This document shows, piece after piece, positions 43,606 through 54,373 of a stretch of DNA of 64,000 bases; position 1 is the stretch's first letter; each line of letters opens with the position of its first letter. This DNA comes from Eunapius fragilis (Eukaryota; Porifera; Demospongiae; Spongillida; Spongillidae). The notes beneath the pieces were generated by a model. The model searched no databases, was not told the DNA's origin, and saw only the letters and a program-made list of their open reading frames with translations. The position numbers were made by a program, and so were the translations under genes. The stretch spans positions 3,549,165 through 3,613,164 of the forward strand of contig OY811990.1 in assembly GCA_963681505.1 (NCBI GenBank), in the 5' to 3' direction.

Positions 43606-43855
43606 ACATGTCCTTTCAGCTGCTCAACACTGGTTGCCCAGCAACTAAGAAAGCTAGTTTTGGAGCTGATGCACAGGCTTCCAGCCAATGAAAGGAAGGT
43701 AATTCAGATATATGCACAGACTTCTCCCTCCTCCCCCACCTCCTCCCTCCCTCTCCCCTCCCCATCCCTCCCCATTCATTCAGTACCCTTCATACCTGAG
43801 AGTGACTGTCAGTTGTAAACTGAGGTTCCCCTAAAAATCAGTAGACATGGTTACC

Positions 43856-43858
<3 letters not shown>

Positions 43859-43920
<62 letters not shown>
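43859..43920. repeat. (CA)n microsatellite
   Basis: About 30 perfect CA units to the right of the inverted TRRAP exon, 7 bp from the first TRRAP exon. Confidence 0.95.
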
Positions 43921-43921
<1 letters not shown>

Positions 43922-44536
43922 CATACCATCCTTCAACAGCTGCAGGAAAATTGGAATAGCTGTTTCCAGAAAATTAGAGTAATGTTGGGAGTTGATGATG
44001 TTCTACATGAGGGTGGTGGGTCGAGGGAGGGAAGACACACCAATCAGGCACCCCTCCACCTTTAAGCGCCTTGCTCGCACGATATATTCGCAGCCGTGTT
44101 ACAGCCTCTTACATGCTACAGTAAACTATATGCAATAATGTGCTGCTACGTAGGACCTTACCTCCAAGTTCTCACTAACTTCCTGCGCTGCTTTTAGCTT
44201 GCCTTCATTCGCTGTGTGTGGGTATTCAACAGCCTTATCATGTGAGGGCTTACCATGTGGGCATTGAGCAGCTGCATCACCACGCAACACCCTTGCCGCA
44301 TGCATGGAACTCTCAAACGTAACGAAACGTGCACTGACGGGTAGCCGGATCCACCAGACAAGTTAGGTGACTTCGCAGCTTGGACATCAAACTACAGTAC
44401 CTTACCCGAGGCTACAATTAGAATTATAAACTATTCGCTCCGCCCATATAGGCATGACGTAACCCAATGCAGTAGTCCCAATCTAATGTATGTTTTCATT
44501 TCATCAGGTGATAGATAGATAGAACATCATAACTTG

Positions 44537-44706
44537 GAGTAGTGAAGGCTATCTGTGCCACTCCCACTGGGTCATAAAAAGCCCAGTCCTCCCAAGGGAC
44601 CAAGTAACGAGAACAGATGCTGCTCTGATTCAGCATTTGGTCCACCAACAACTGAAGGCCAGAATCCCTTGTTTTATAACATCACGTAAAGGGACAAATG
44701 AGATAT
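44537..44706. repeat. Dispersed ~170 bp repeat, copy 2
   Basis: Second copy of the element at 36228-36400, same orientation. It diverges directly after aatgagatatcac / aatgagatataac. Confidence 0.85.
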
Positions 44707-44994
44707 CACTGTTCTGTAGGTACTCTTTGCACTCACATTGCAATGATTTAGCTTGTGGTTGAGATCCTCCAGTTTATCAGCAGAAGTCACCCATGCTTGC
44801 ACCTTAGCCTTTTCTATGCTATGCATCATCCTGCTGTTGACCCTTCAAATAGTAAGTTAAAATCATCACCACCTTGTACTAGTAACAGGTTGTATTCTTG
44901 GTATCTCACTGTTCAGCTTTATACATCACACTGCCAAACTGCTTCTTCTCTTTCAAAATATTCATCTCCATGATCCCAACGTGACTTCAGGGTT

Positions 44995-45115
44995 GAACGT
45001 AGTCACGTACCCATACGTAAGCATTGTTAGTACCGTGCGTTTGGGTCTGGGTACCCTGCATTATACAGCAAGCGATAATGCTTACGTACGTTGGGTCTGG
45101 GTACGAGACCAGGTG
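44995..45115. mobile_element. Degraded MITE-like copies
   Basis: Two gggtctgggtacc / gggtctgggtacgagacc termini and partial inverted pieces (acgtaagcattgtta / gcgataatgcttacgt) indicate relics of the hAT-type MITE family near the T4 3' flank. Confidence 0.5.
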
Positions 45116-45320
45116 ACATAGAACGCTTTTCAAACCACGTGGGCTGATGGAGATTACAAGGATTGAACCTATGACCCTGGGATCCAATCAGTGACTGCTA
45201 TTGCTGGTGTAGAAAACCTTTCTCTGTTGCCACGGCTATACCAGTTACCAATCTCATTCTCACAGTCTTACTAAGTCTCACTATATTAAAAACAAATATT
45301 ACATCATCATTACATCACCA

Positions 45321-48085
45321 CTACAAAGAATATTTCAAAACAGTGTTAGCACCACTGTTGGCTACATACAGACTACCACTTATAGGATCCAGAGCAACAC
45401 CATAGGGTTCATTGAGATTGCCAACTGTGTGGATCTTGTTTCCCTCAGGATCAAAGATGGAGAGACATTTGCCCCTCTTCTCACAGACAAGGCTGTAACC
45501 TTCTTCATCAATTGCTATTCCAGCTGGATCGTTTACATCTCCATATGATCTGACATAGGTCCCCTCTGGTGTGAAGACTTTGATTGTGTGAGGATCACGG
45601 GCAGCAACATGGATGTTCCCTTGAGGGTCCAAGGCAAGACCCCATGGAGACTTAAAACCCTGAGCACCAGAGACATTTCCATTTATGGTCAATAGGCAGA
45701 TGCCATTTTGATCCAATATCACTACCCTGTGGTTGATATAATCAGCAACAATCATCCTATCTCTTTGGTCAACAATAACTGATATTGGTCCATTAAACTG
45801 TCCCTGACCTGATCCATGTTGGCCAAACTTTTGTAGGAACTGTCCTCCTGTTGTCAGCTTCTGAATGCGACTATTGCCATATTCAGCAACATACATCAAA
45901 TCTCCCTTGATGGATATACCATGTGGTCCACTGAACTGACCATCACCACTCCCATGACTACCTATGGTTCTCTTCTCATGATCACCTTGGTCAAACACAT
46001 GAATACAGCCATCCTTCCAACAGGCTACATAGATGTCTCCACTGTCATGGATGGCAATACCTGATGGACCACCACAACAACTGATAACTTGCTGGGGGTT
46101 ACATAAGGTGCTGTAGCTAGGCCTCACATCAAGGTCATGAGGACTGCCCTGTACATGTTCACCATCCATTGTGATGAGGAGCTGGTGAGGACCAGCAGCC
46201 TGAGGGGTGAGGGTGATGGTGTAGGTACCATCTCCATGGTCCTCCACCTTTCCTGGGACAACTGCTCCATCATGTGACTTGGGCCTCAGCTCAGCCTTCA
46301 CCTGCAGACCACCATATGGGTACCTCTCTCCCTCTGAGCTCTTGGTCTCCACTTTTACACTATACACCATGTCCATCCTGGCTGCTGACTTAGAAGACCA
46401 TGTGCTTTGTGATGGAGATGAAGTCATTGCATGACCAAATATGGAGAGTTCCTTCATCAGAGAATCAGTTTGTAGGGTCACATGTATGTCACTGGACTGA
46501 CTGGGAGTGAGGGAGACTCCCTCAACCTTCTTCAGGGTGGCCTTCAGTTCAGTGGGTAGCAGATCTCCAAGAGCTACCACCTCATGGTCAGTGTGGGTCA
46601 GGAGGATGTGGGAGGTCATCTCAGTGTAGCGACCAATCTCATCTTGTATCTTCACTAACTGTTCCTTCTGGAGCGACAGAGCTGTTGTCTTGGAAAGTGA
46701 AATAGCCTCCATCTCTGACAACAGTGTCTTCTTCCTTTCCTCTATGGCTTGGTGGAGCTGTTCAAAGGCTTGGTTAATGAGCAGTGTGGCATTCTCTCTG
46801 GAAGTCTCAACCTGTTCTGCTATCTTGTCATTGGCACCAATGGCACTGGTCAGCTTTGAGGCCATTTCCTGTGCACACACAAGTGCCTCTCTCATTCCAT
46901 CTCTGTGGACCTTTGCAATATTGCACACCTCAGCAATCCTGTGGTCCTTGTGAAGGACTAAGGTACAGTCTCTGCAGACCAGACACTGGCAGGTCTCACA
47001 GTAGAATTTTAACTTCTTTTTGTCATGATGAGGTTGGGAGCAGAGATGTTCAGTTGGTGTCATGATGGATGGAAGTTGTCTGACAGACTCCTGGTCTAGT
47101 CCTACCATCTGGTGATGGCTCAGTATCTTATTGCGTTTGTGGTACTCATGACAGAAGGTACAGAGGAACTGACCACATGTACAACAGAACACCACTGCAG
47201 GTCCCTTGCCCCCATCAATACAAGCATCACATGACTTTTCACCACCACTGCCAATCTTGGACATGTACCCAGCCACCTCCACCTCAAGGCCAAGATGGAG
47301 GTTCTGAGGTATAGCATTGACTCCACCCTCTGGTATGGTGATACTTCTCTGACAGGTAGGACACTCCATCTTCTGCTTGTCCCCAGACCTCTCTATCTCC
47401 ATATGCAGACACTGCCCACAGAAAGAGTGTAGACATGGAAGGATCCTAGGGTCTGTGTAGGGCTTAGAGCACAGCTGGCATATGGTGTGTGGAGGGAAGA
47501 GGCCAGACCTGTGGAAGAATAAAAATTGATACCATAGGACGAAGAGACATTACTAGGCCCCCCCCCCCCCCCCCCCCTTCCACCTCCCCCCTCCACTTGG
47601 AAACGATAAAGATTACGAATTTCGTGTGCGTTTCGATTTCCATAAACTATTTGAGGTGAGATTCTAGGATATGTCTACAGGTGTTCGGAATGCTATTGTC
47701 TCGGTCCTGCAGGTTATAGGGTCCCGTTTAAACACCCCGCTAGTGCTGGCCAAAGAAAACCTCAAGGGCTTCGGGCCCACCAACGACGATCAATTAACAG
47801 TAGGAAAAAGAGTGACACAATTGACAATTGACCTATTATTGAAGGTGACTTCGTGCGCGATGGCTTTCAAGCCTTAACAATACCACAGGGCAATAGTTCT
47901 TGTGCAGCAGCAAATAGTAGACCACATAACATCTAGCAGAGTTGGGACGGAAATAAATGAGCGGACGCCTATGCTGTGCCCATAACTAGGGGGACCATTC
48001 GTATAGCAAATTATAGTACATATCTGTTAATGGGTGTTTGAGCTTACCTGCTACGTAAGTCGTCTTGTTCGGACGATCTCAACAT
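45321..48085 (-). CDS. TRIM-NHL gene T4, complete
   Basis: Same two-exon structure as T3: exon 1 48085-48048 (MLRSSEQDDLRS), exon 2 47508-45321, 741 residues. All RING, B-box, coiled-coil, filamin and NHL parts are present and in frame. Against T3, the RING to filamin part differs at few sites. In the NHL part, clusters of codon changes give ACWKDGCIH for ASIDNSIH, FSGPHG for FSSPYS, AEYGNS for AETGNH, AARDPH for AAYGSN, DVNDPAG for DVKGPSG and NLNEPYG for NLANPRG. A CACGTG lies 35 bp upstream of the start. It is the right half of the duplication. Confidence 0.9.
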
Positions 48086-48564
48086 CGCGATATTCGAATA
48101 AGATAATACACCACGCTCTCACGTGCAAGGCTTACGAGAGGGAGTGGTTCCTTTTGGCTGCTATGTACGTACATCACCTCAAAGTAATATCTTACTTTCA
48201 TTTTCAACATATAGCTCTCATACAAAGACAAACTTTTGTTCAACATGAATATGTCACAGACAGTAATACATGTAATATTGAAGGTCTGGTATACCACACA
48301 GCTCAGTTTGGAGGGGGCAAAGAATGTCCCAGCCCTCTTGGGCTTAGAAGTAGACCATCTAGATAACACATGGTGTTATGAGAACACCTCATCACATTTG
48401 AACTGATGTGCACATAAACCACTCACTGGGCAGGAGCAGGGGTTCTTGGTGGAAACCTTGGAGACTGACAAGACCCAAGGAAGGGGCTCTCATGGAACTT
48501 AAAGTGCAAGGAAAGGGCGGTACATATTACGCCCCCACACATGGGCACACGCCCCCTTGCTTAC

Positions 48565-49420
48565 TTGGACATTGCTCAGGTGTAGATGGTGAAGCCATGC
48601 CGGGACTGGACTGACCAGATGGGGCTGGGGACTGGGGCTCAGGATTGTCCACAGGAGACAAGTACTGTCGCCAGTAGTCCCCAGAGATACCCATCAAACG
48701 TTGCATCACCTGTTCATTGGGTGAGGGGATGAGGGAGAGAGTGGAGTTAGAGCTACACACAGAGGATTCAAATAGACAACCTTTGGTTGCAGCTGTGTGT
48801 CCTTCCACATGTCTGAAGGCTCTGGGTTTGCACAAGCAAAGCCCACAATAGTTGGCCCAAACACTTTGGCAAGGCTGGTGGCTGTGGGCATCTTGTCAGA
48901 CTCACTGTGTGTTGCAATCCTGCAGACACGCAAGGATGTATGAATGCACGTCTTTACATACAACAGGTGGGGTGTACTTCTGCAAATGGAGGATGATAAA
49001 AGCCAGTGTGTGTTTGTTAGCAGGAGGAAGTTCAGCTATGGTCTCAAGGGTAGAGGCCAGACAATTCTCTTCAGCTTCACTTTCTGTTTGTACACAGATG
49101 AATGAATGAATGCAATAGGTTCAGTTATTTCCCTCTCCATACCAGCGGCTTGCAAGAAGGCATTATGCATCTTGAAGGTGAGGAGAGGTTCCCTCAGACA
49201 CCTCAGGAAGTCCTTGAGCACACCACACTGATGTCCTGCACTCCCTCCAAGAAGGAAGGGTTCCCTTTGTCCTTCAGCAGATGCTCCTTGAGCTCCTTGA
49301 CCATCTTATCAGAGCTACAGGTGAGAGGATGGAGAGGTGATGGAGGGGCTGGTGTTGAAGTGGTGCACTCACCCCGGTACCCGATACAGTCCCACATCTG
49401 CTAGGCCTCTTTGCTTAATC
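48565..49420 (-). pseudogene. RACGAP1: RACGAP1-like RhoGAP exons, copy 2 (frameshifted)
   Basis: Duplicate of the exons at 40636-41497, nearly identical across exons and introns. In the second exon a 7-base loss within the cacaccacacac stretch (near 49221) changes the frame after QDISVVC, so the RhoGAP domain is interrupted. All other exons, including SLAKVFGPTIVG and GDYWRQYLSP, are unchanged. The arginine-finger exon reads IKQRGLADVGLYRVP, with Lys for the Glu of copy 1. The decay looks recent. Confidence 0.85.
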
Positions 49421-50444
49421 TCATGCACATAGTGGCTGGCACTTGTGGGATGACCGTGGGACAGAAGGAGGTGTGGTCTGCTTCCTGTAGTCAAGGGGTG
49501 TGGTCAGTGAGGGAGTTGTTAGTAAACTAATATGATGAAAGGGAAATTTTCTATAGGTTTCTAAACTGGACTAAAAACATTTGAATGGAACCTTTTGGAT
49601 ACATGAGACATAAATAACATTACCATGGTAACAATGGTTGAAAGTTGCACACACACTTGGACCATCAAGGGTAATATTCCTTGTCTTTGTAGGGTGAGTT
49701 TGTGACACTGTTTCTCCCATCTATAGCATAATAAAAGGTTTCCACTTCCTTTCATGTTTCTAACACATCTGGTCCATGCAAACCAATCTTTATCACTTAT
49801 CTACACAACACATGAACATGATAATAAATGATCACATTCATAAGCCAGTTGGTTCATGGATAAAGGTTGCACACACATCCATGGCTATACCATTCTCTTT
49901 AGTACTTCAGGACCCATACATAGAAGGCACCTATGCTTCCAACAACCCGTGGTGTTGGATACATGAGTACAATAGGGACATTAACGGAGAAGGTCTACTG
50001 GCCTTCAGGATAGCCTTCCGCCTGCCTGTTATTATAGGCACCATAACATGCATGCATGTGGTAGTATGCACACACCCACCACTGGTCAGAGCATGTAACA
50101 TTGTGACGTTACGTTAAGGCTGGCATACACAGGTCGACTTCCTGCCGATTAATCGCCTGCAACTCAAATGAACATGGGTGAAAATTCTGTAAACTATGTA
50201 TGCTGGCCTTCACCTTTCACTGCCTCAATCCCGTTTAAGGCAATTAGCCAATCTTTAAAAGATCATTAGCTACTATATTAACCCTAAATGAAGCACACCT
50301 CTCCAGCCAGAAGACATATACACATTTCCAGCATGGCTGTTGTCGTTTGGTGTATGTTATACATTTGCAGGTCACCATAAACACCCCACCATAACACACA
50401 CACACACCCTAGCCTTCACACATATGCTCTTGACAATAACTCAC

Positions 50445-51595
50445 CGTAGTCAATGGACGATCCAGGTACTTTACAGGACCCCGCCCCCCAAGTGATGGTC
50501 TTCATACCACACACCAATGTCTTCACCATGGTGCGACAGTCAGTGACAGATACGGGGATGACTGTACTCATGGCCACCATAGAGCAGGCTACTTGGGGGG
50601 AAAGGTAAGGAGAGGTGTGATATGAAAGTAGTGTAGGAAGGGTGGGGTGAGGGGGACATTGGTGTGCTCATCAGACCTCTCCCTCTTCTTCATACCCTCA
50701 CCATGCCTCCCTCCCCCCCTCCCCTAATGTACCAGATGAAGATGGAGTAGGTGAGCCAGACTTCTTCACATCTCCATTGGGTGTGCAGGAGGTAACAGCT
50801 GTCTCATGGCTGGGGCTAACCCCAGGGTCACTGGGGTGTGATGGCTGACAATGTTTGAACAGTTCGGGGATCTGGTACAGCGCTATGGCTTTGAACTTGC
50901 GTATGAACACCTCCATCATCTTCATGAGCAGCTCCCTGGCCCCAGTGTCCTGCTCTGACTTCACCCTGATGCTCTCCATCAGGTTGAGCAGCAGCTTGCA
51001 TGACATCATCTTGATGCTCACAGGGATGGTGTCATCGTGGACATTTTTAGCAAACAGGTGGACGGCCATTGACAGCTGCTGCAGGGTAAGTTGGGTACGA
51101 ATATGGTGGACCAGATCAGCCAGTATACTGTATGCCAGAGACCTGATTGGTTCACATCCCAACTAACACCCTCACATAACACCTGACACCCTCATACCTA
51201 ACAACTCTCTGATAATACCTCACACTTTCTCTGGTGGTCCACCCAGATCCAATCAGAAGGTTCTCGTCAAAGAGATGGTCTATGCATGGCAGAAACTTGT
51301 TACGCAGGTATGTGGCTAGAATATGTCTGGCAGCAATCAACAGCTCCTTCCTCAGGTGAGCTACCTCCTGGGGACAGTTCCTAAGCAACGCCACCATACC
51401 CTGGACCAAGTTAGAGGCATAGGACGCAACTTGTTCCTGTGGGGGGCAGGGGGGTCGTGTGAGAGTTCAAGTGGGGGCAGGGGGGTCATGTACACACACA
51501 TACACATACACACACATACACACACTACAAAGCTGCAGGAAAATTGGAATAGCTGTTTCCAGAAAATTAGAGTAATGTTGGGAGTTGATGATGTT
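50445..51595 (-). pseudogene. TRRAP: TRRAP exons, copy 2
   Basis: Minus-strand exons: 51595-51532 (NIINSQHYSNFLETAIPIFL, cut after the CTGCAG), 51436-51221 (EQVASYASNLVQGMVALLRN ... DENLLIGSGWTTRESV), 51142-50733 (SLAYSILADLVHHIRTQL ... HCQPSHPSDPG) and 50588-50445 (VTDCRTMVKTLVCGMKTITW). The 51436 and 51142 exons join in frame (ESV-R-SLAYS), as in TRRAP. The exons AQQLRKL and GMFQLLE of copy 1 are missing here, whereas copy 1 lacks the 51436 exon. The two copies thus retain complementary sets. Confidence 0.8.
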
Positions 51596-51729
51596 CTACA
51601 TGAGGGTGGTGGGTCGAGGGAGGGAAGACACACCAATCAGACACCCCTCCACCTTTAAGCGCCTTGCTTGCTTGCAGCCGTGTTACGGCCTCTTACAAGT
51701 CTGGGGACCCGACTGATGGCTGTACTCTT

Positions 51730-52181
51730 AGTCTGGTGACTAGCCCGCATCCGTTTTGTGCACTACTGCACGAATTCGTGCAGTAGCATGAATCTAATTT
51801 GTGCCCACCTACGAGCATGTATGTCATTAACTATAAGCCATAACATTATGAATAATATAAATATACGGATGTTAGTTGATGCTATCCATTACGCTGTGGA
51901 AAGACTTGGGTTTACCGAGATAAAGAGCCTTCAGTTGGAAGTAGTTCCAGCTATAGCCACTGGGCAGGACGTTTTTGGAGTGTTACCAACTGGATATGGC
52001 AAGAGTCTTTGTTATGCCTGCTTTCCTATATTGCGCGAACATCCGCCATAAAAGTACAACGCTAGATGAAGATCGATGTTCCGTAAAGGCTCCGTGGAAG
52101 GTTGGTAAGGTCATATCCACAAGACAAACAAAGGACAGAAAGATTATCCGCCATACTAATGCTAAATAGTCTGGTGACTAG
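51730..52181 (+). pseudogene. RecQ-family helicase fragment
   Basis: An open stretch (51758-52051) contains AVERLGFTEIKSLQLEVVPA, IATGQDVFGVLPTGYGKSLC and YACFPIL. These are helicase motif 0 and Walker A of RecQ-type ATP-dependent DNA helicases; nothing beyond motif I is preserved. The fragment is bracketed by an exact 14-base direct repeat, agtctggtgactag, at 51730-51743 and 52168-52181. The right repeat abuts TRIM pseudogene T6. RecQ-like genes can be multicopy in invertebrates, so the origin may be host or element. Confidence 0.65.
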
Positions 52182-53455
52182 TAAGTTACAAGATGAGATT
52201 GGTTGCTACACTGAGATGACCTCCCACATCCTCCAGACCCACACTGACCATGAGGTGGTAGCTCTTGGAGATCTGCTACCCACTGAACTGAAAGCCACCC
52301 TGAAGAAGGTTGAGGGAGTCTCCCTCACTCCCAGTCAGTCCAGTGACATACATGTGACCCTACAAACTGATTCTCTGATGAAGGAACTCTCCATATTTGG
52401 TCATGCAATGACCTCATCTCCATCACAAAGCACATGGTCTTCTAAGTCAGCAGCCAGAATGGACATGGTGTATAGTGTAAAAGTGGAGACCAAGAGCTCA
52501 GAGGGAGAGAGGTACCTATATGGTGGCCTGCAGGTGAAGGCTGAGCTGAGGCTCAAGTCACGTGCATGATGGAGCAGTTGTCCCAGGAAAGGTGGAGGAC
52601 CATGGAGATGGTACCTACACCATCACCCTCACCCCTCAGGCTGCTGGTCCTCACCAGCTCCTCATCACAATGGATGGTGAACATGTACAGGGCAGTCCTC
52701 ATGACCTTGATGTGAGGCCTAGCTTACAGCACCTTATGTAACCCCCAGCAAGTTATCAGTTGTAGGGGTGGTTCAGAAGGTATAGCCATCCATGACAGTG
52801 GAGACATCTATGTAGCCTGTATGTTTGGTCACTGTATTCATGTGTTTGACCAAGGTGGTCATGAGAAGAGAACCATAGGTAGTGGTGGGAGTGGTGATGG
52901 TCAGTTCGATGCACCATATGGTATATCTATCAAGGGAGATGTGATGTATGTTGCTGATCAGGGCAATGATCGCATTCAGAAGCTGACAACAGGAGGACAA
53001 TTCCTACAAAAATTTGGCCAACATGGATCAAGTCAGGGACAGTTTAATGGACCAAGATCAGTTATTGTTGACCAAAGAGATAGGATGAGTGTTGCTGATT
53101 ATAACAACCACAGGATGGTGATATCAAAATGGCAGCTGGCTATTTATCATTAATGGTAATGTCTCTGGTTTTATGTTTCTTCAGGGTCTAGCCATGGACT
53201 CTCAAGGGAACATCCATGTTACAGCCCATGGTTCTATCAATGTAGATGTTAGCAGTCCACTTGGAATAGCAATGGATGAAGAAGGTTACAACCTTATCTC
53301 TGGCAATTGTCTCTCCATCTTTGAAGCAAGATCCTCACAGTTGGCATCTCACTTGTCCCTGAGGGTGTTGCTCTGGATCCTATAAGTGGTAGTCTGTATG
53401 TAGCCAACTATGGTTCTAAGACTATTGAAGTATGGTATGTACTGGTGATGTAATG
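52182..53455 (+). pseudogene. TRIM-NHL pseudogene T6 (5'-truncated)
   Basis: Starts within the coiled coil (KLQDEIGCYTEMTSHILQTH), then filamin repeat and NHL blades to the 3' end. Breaks: an insertion near 52562 (cacgtgcatgatgg) shifts the filamin repeat, there is an extra t in gcctagcttacagcacc, and a loss near 53129 and further indels affect the last blades. The longest preserved NHL frame (52821-53153) has its own blade-face residues (MFGHC, FDAPYG, ADQGND). RING and B-boxes are absent. It is joined to the RecQ fragment. Confidence 0.85.
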
Positions 53456-53706
53456 ATGATGTCATGTATAAAATATAGTGTATCGAATTGTGGCTTAGTA
53501 AAGGGTGTCCACTAGTGGAGGTCAAAGAGGGTGTGTGGTGTGATATGGTGGAGCAGGGTGGCATCCCATTAGGGTGAAGGATAATAGAGGGGTGTACCCA
53601 GGTAGAAGAGAGGACGTATTGATGAGGGGAGCGTTCTGATGTGCCAACAAATTAAGCAGGCGGACATCCAAGTCCACTGGTGGAATGAGGACTTCTACTC
53701 GTGGAG

Positions 53707-53737
53707 GTTGAAGGGGGGGGGGGGGGGGGGGGGGGGT
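53707..53737. repeat. G-tract
   Basis: About 28 consecutive G residues inside ggaggttgaag...gtatccactggtgg. Confidence 0.95.
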
Positions 53738-53814
53738 ATCCACTGGTGGTTTTGGAGGAGTCATGGCCCCCTGGGGTCATCTATGACACCTGCCTGATGC
53801 AATATATATATATA

Positions 53815-54355
53815 TATATACATCATTGGCTAGTCTCTCAGATCATGTATCATTGGCTAGCCCTCATGTATCATTGGCTAGCCCCCTCATGTATCATTGG
53901 CTAGCCTCCTCATGTATCATTGGCTAGCCCCCTCACGTATCATTAGCTAGCCCCCTCATGTATCATTGGCTAGCCCCCTCATGTATCATTGGCTAGTCCC
54001 CTCATGTATCATTGGCTAGCCCCCTCATGTATCATTGGCTAGTCCCCTCATGTATCATTGGCTAGCCCCCTCATGTATCATTGGCTAGTCCCCTCATGTA
54101 TCATTGGCTAGCCTCCTCATGTATCATTGGCTAGCCCCCTCATGTATCATTGGCTAGCCCCCTCATGTATCATTGGCTAGCCTCGTCATGTATCATTGGC
54201 TAGCCCCCTCATGTATCATTGACTAGCCCCCCTTCATGTATCATTGGCTAGCCCCCTCATGTATCATTGGCTAGCCTCCTCATGTATCATTGGCTAGCCC
54301 CCCAATGTATCATTGGCTAGCCCCCTCATGTATCATTGGCTAGTCCCCTCATCCC
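53815..54355. repeat. 23-bp minisatellite, array 3, inverted
   Basis: About 23 units of catgtatcattggctagccc cct, the reverse complement of arrays 1 and 2. It is preceded by a (ta)n run and followed by the membrane-protein gene. Confidence 0.95.
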
Positions 54356-54373
54356 CAGGCCCCATCAAGGGTA

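Larger units (their letters stand above)
42455..44002 (-). pseudogene. TRRAP: Scrambled TRRAP exons, copy 1
   Basis: Exons of the N-terminal HEAT region of TRRAP, the large scaffold of SAGA and TIP60 acetyltransferase complexes. In minus-strand order: 44002-43927 (NIINSQHYSNFLETAIPIFL then QLLKDG), 43337-43305 (GILTGMFQLLE), 43155-42746 (SLAYSILADLVHHIRTQL ... MMSCKLLLNLVESIRVKSEQ) and 42598-42455 (VTDCRTMVKTLVCGMKTITW). Between the first two, the exon AQQLRKLVLELMHRLPANER is on the plus strand (about 43620-43698, acceptor tcctttcag, donor gtaatt). Hundreds of TRRAP residues between GMFQLLE and SLAYSI are missing, including the exon kept at 51221-51436. So this cannot make normal TRRAP, unless assembly errors are responsible. 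Confidence 0.8.

Noticed and set aside
43430-43920. His/Thr-rich ORFs across (CA)n runs
   Set aside because: Frames through dinucleotide repeats are open in all phases and carry no coding signal, apart from the TRRAP exon at 43620-43698.
45121-45190. tRNA gene or SINE suggested by a box-B-like ggttcaatcc on the minus strand
   Set aside because: No convincing box A or cloverleaf could be drawn; left uncalled.
51730-52181. 14-base repeats as a true target-site duplication
   Set aside because: The outer flanks belong to different loci (TRRAP side and TRIM side), so no single pre-insertion site can be reconstructed.
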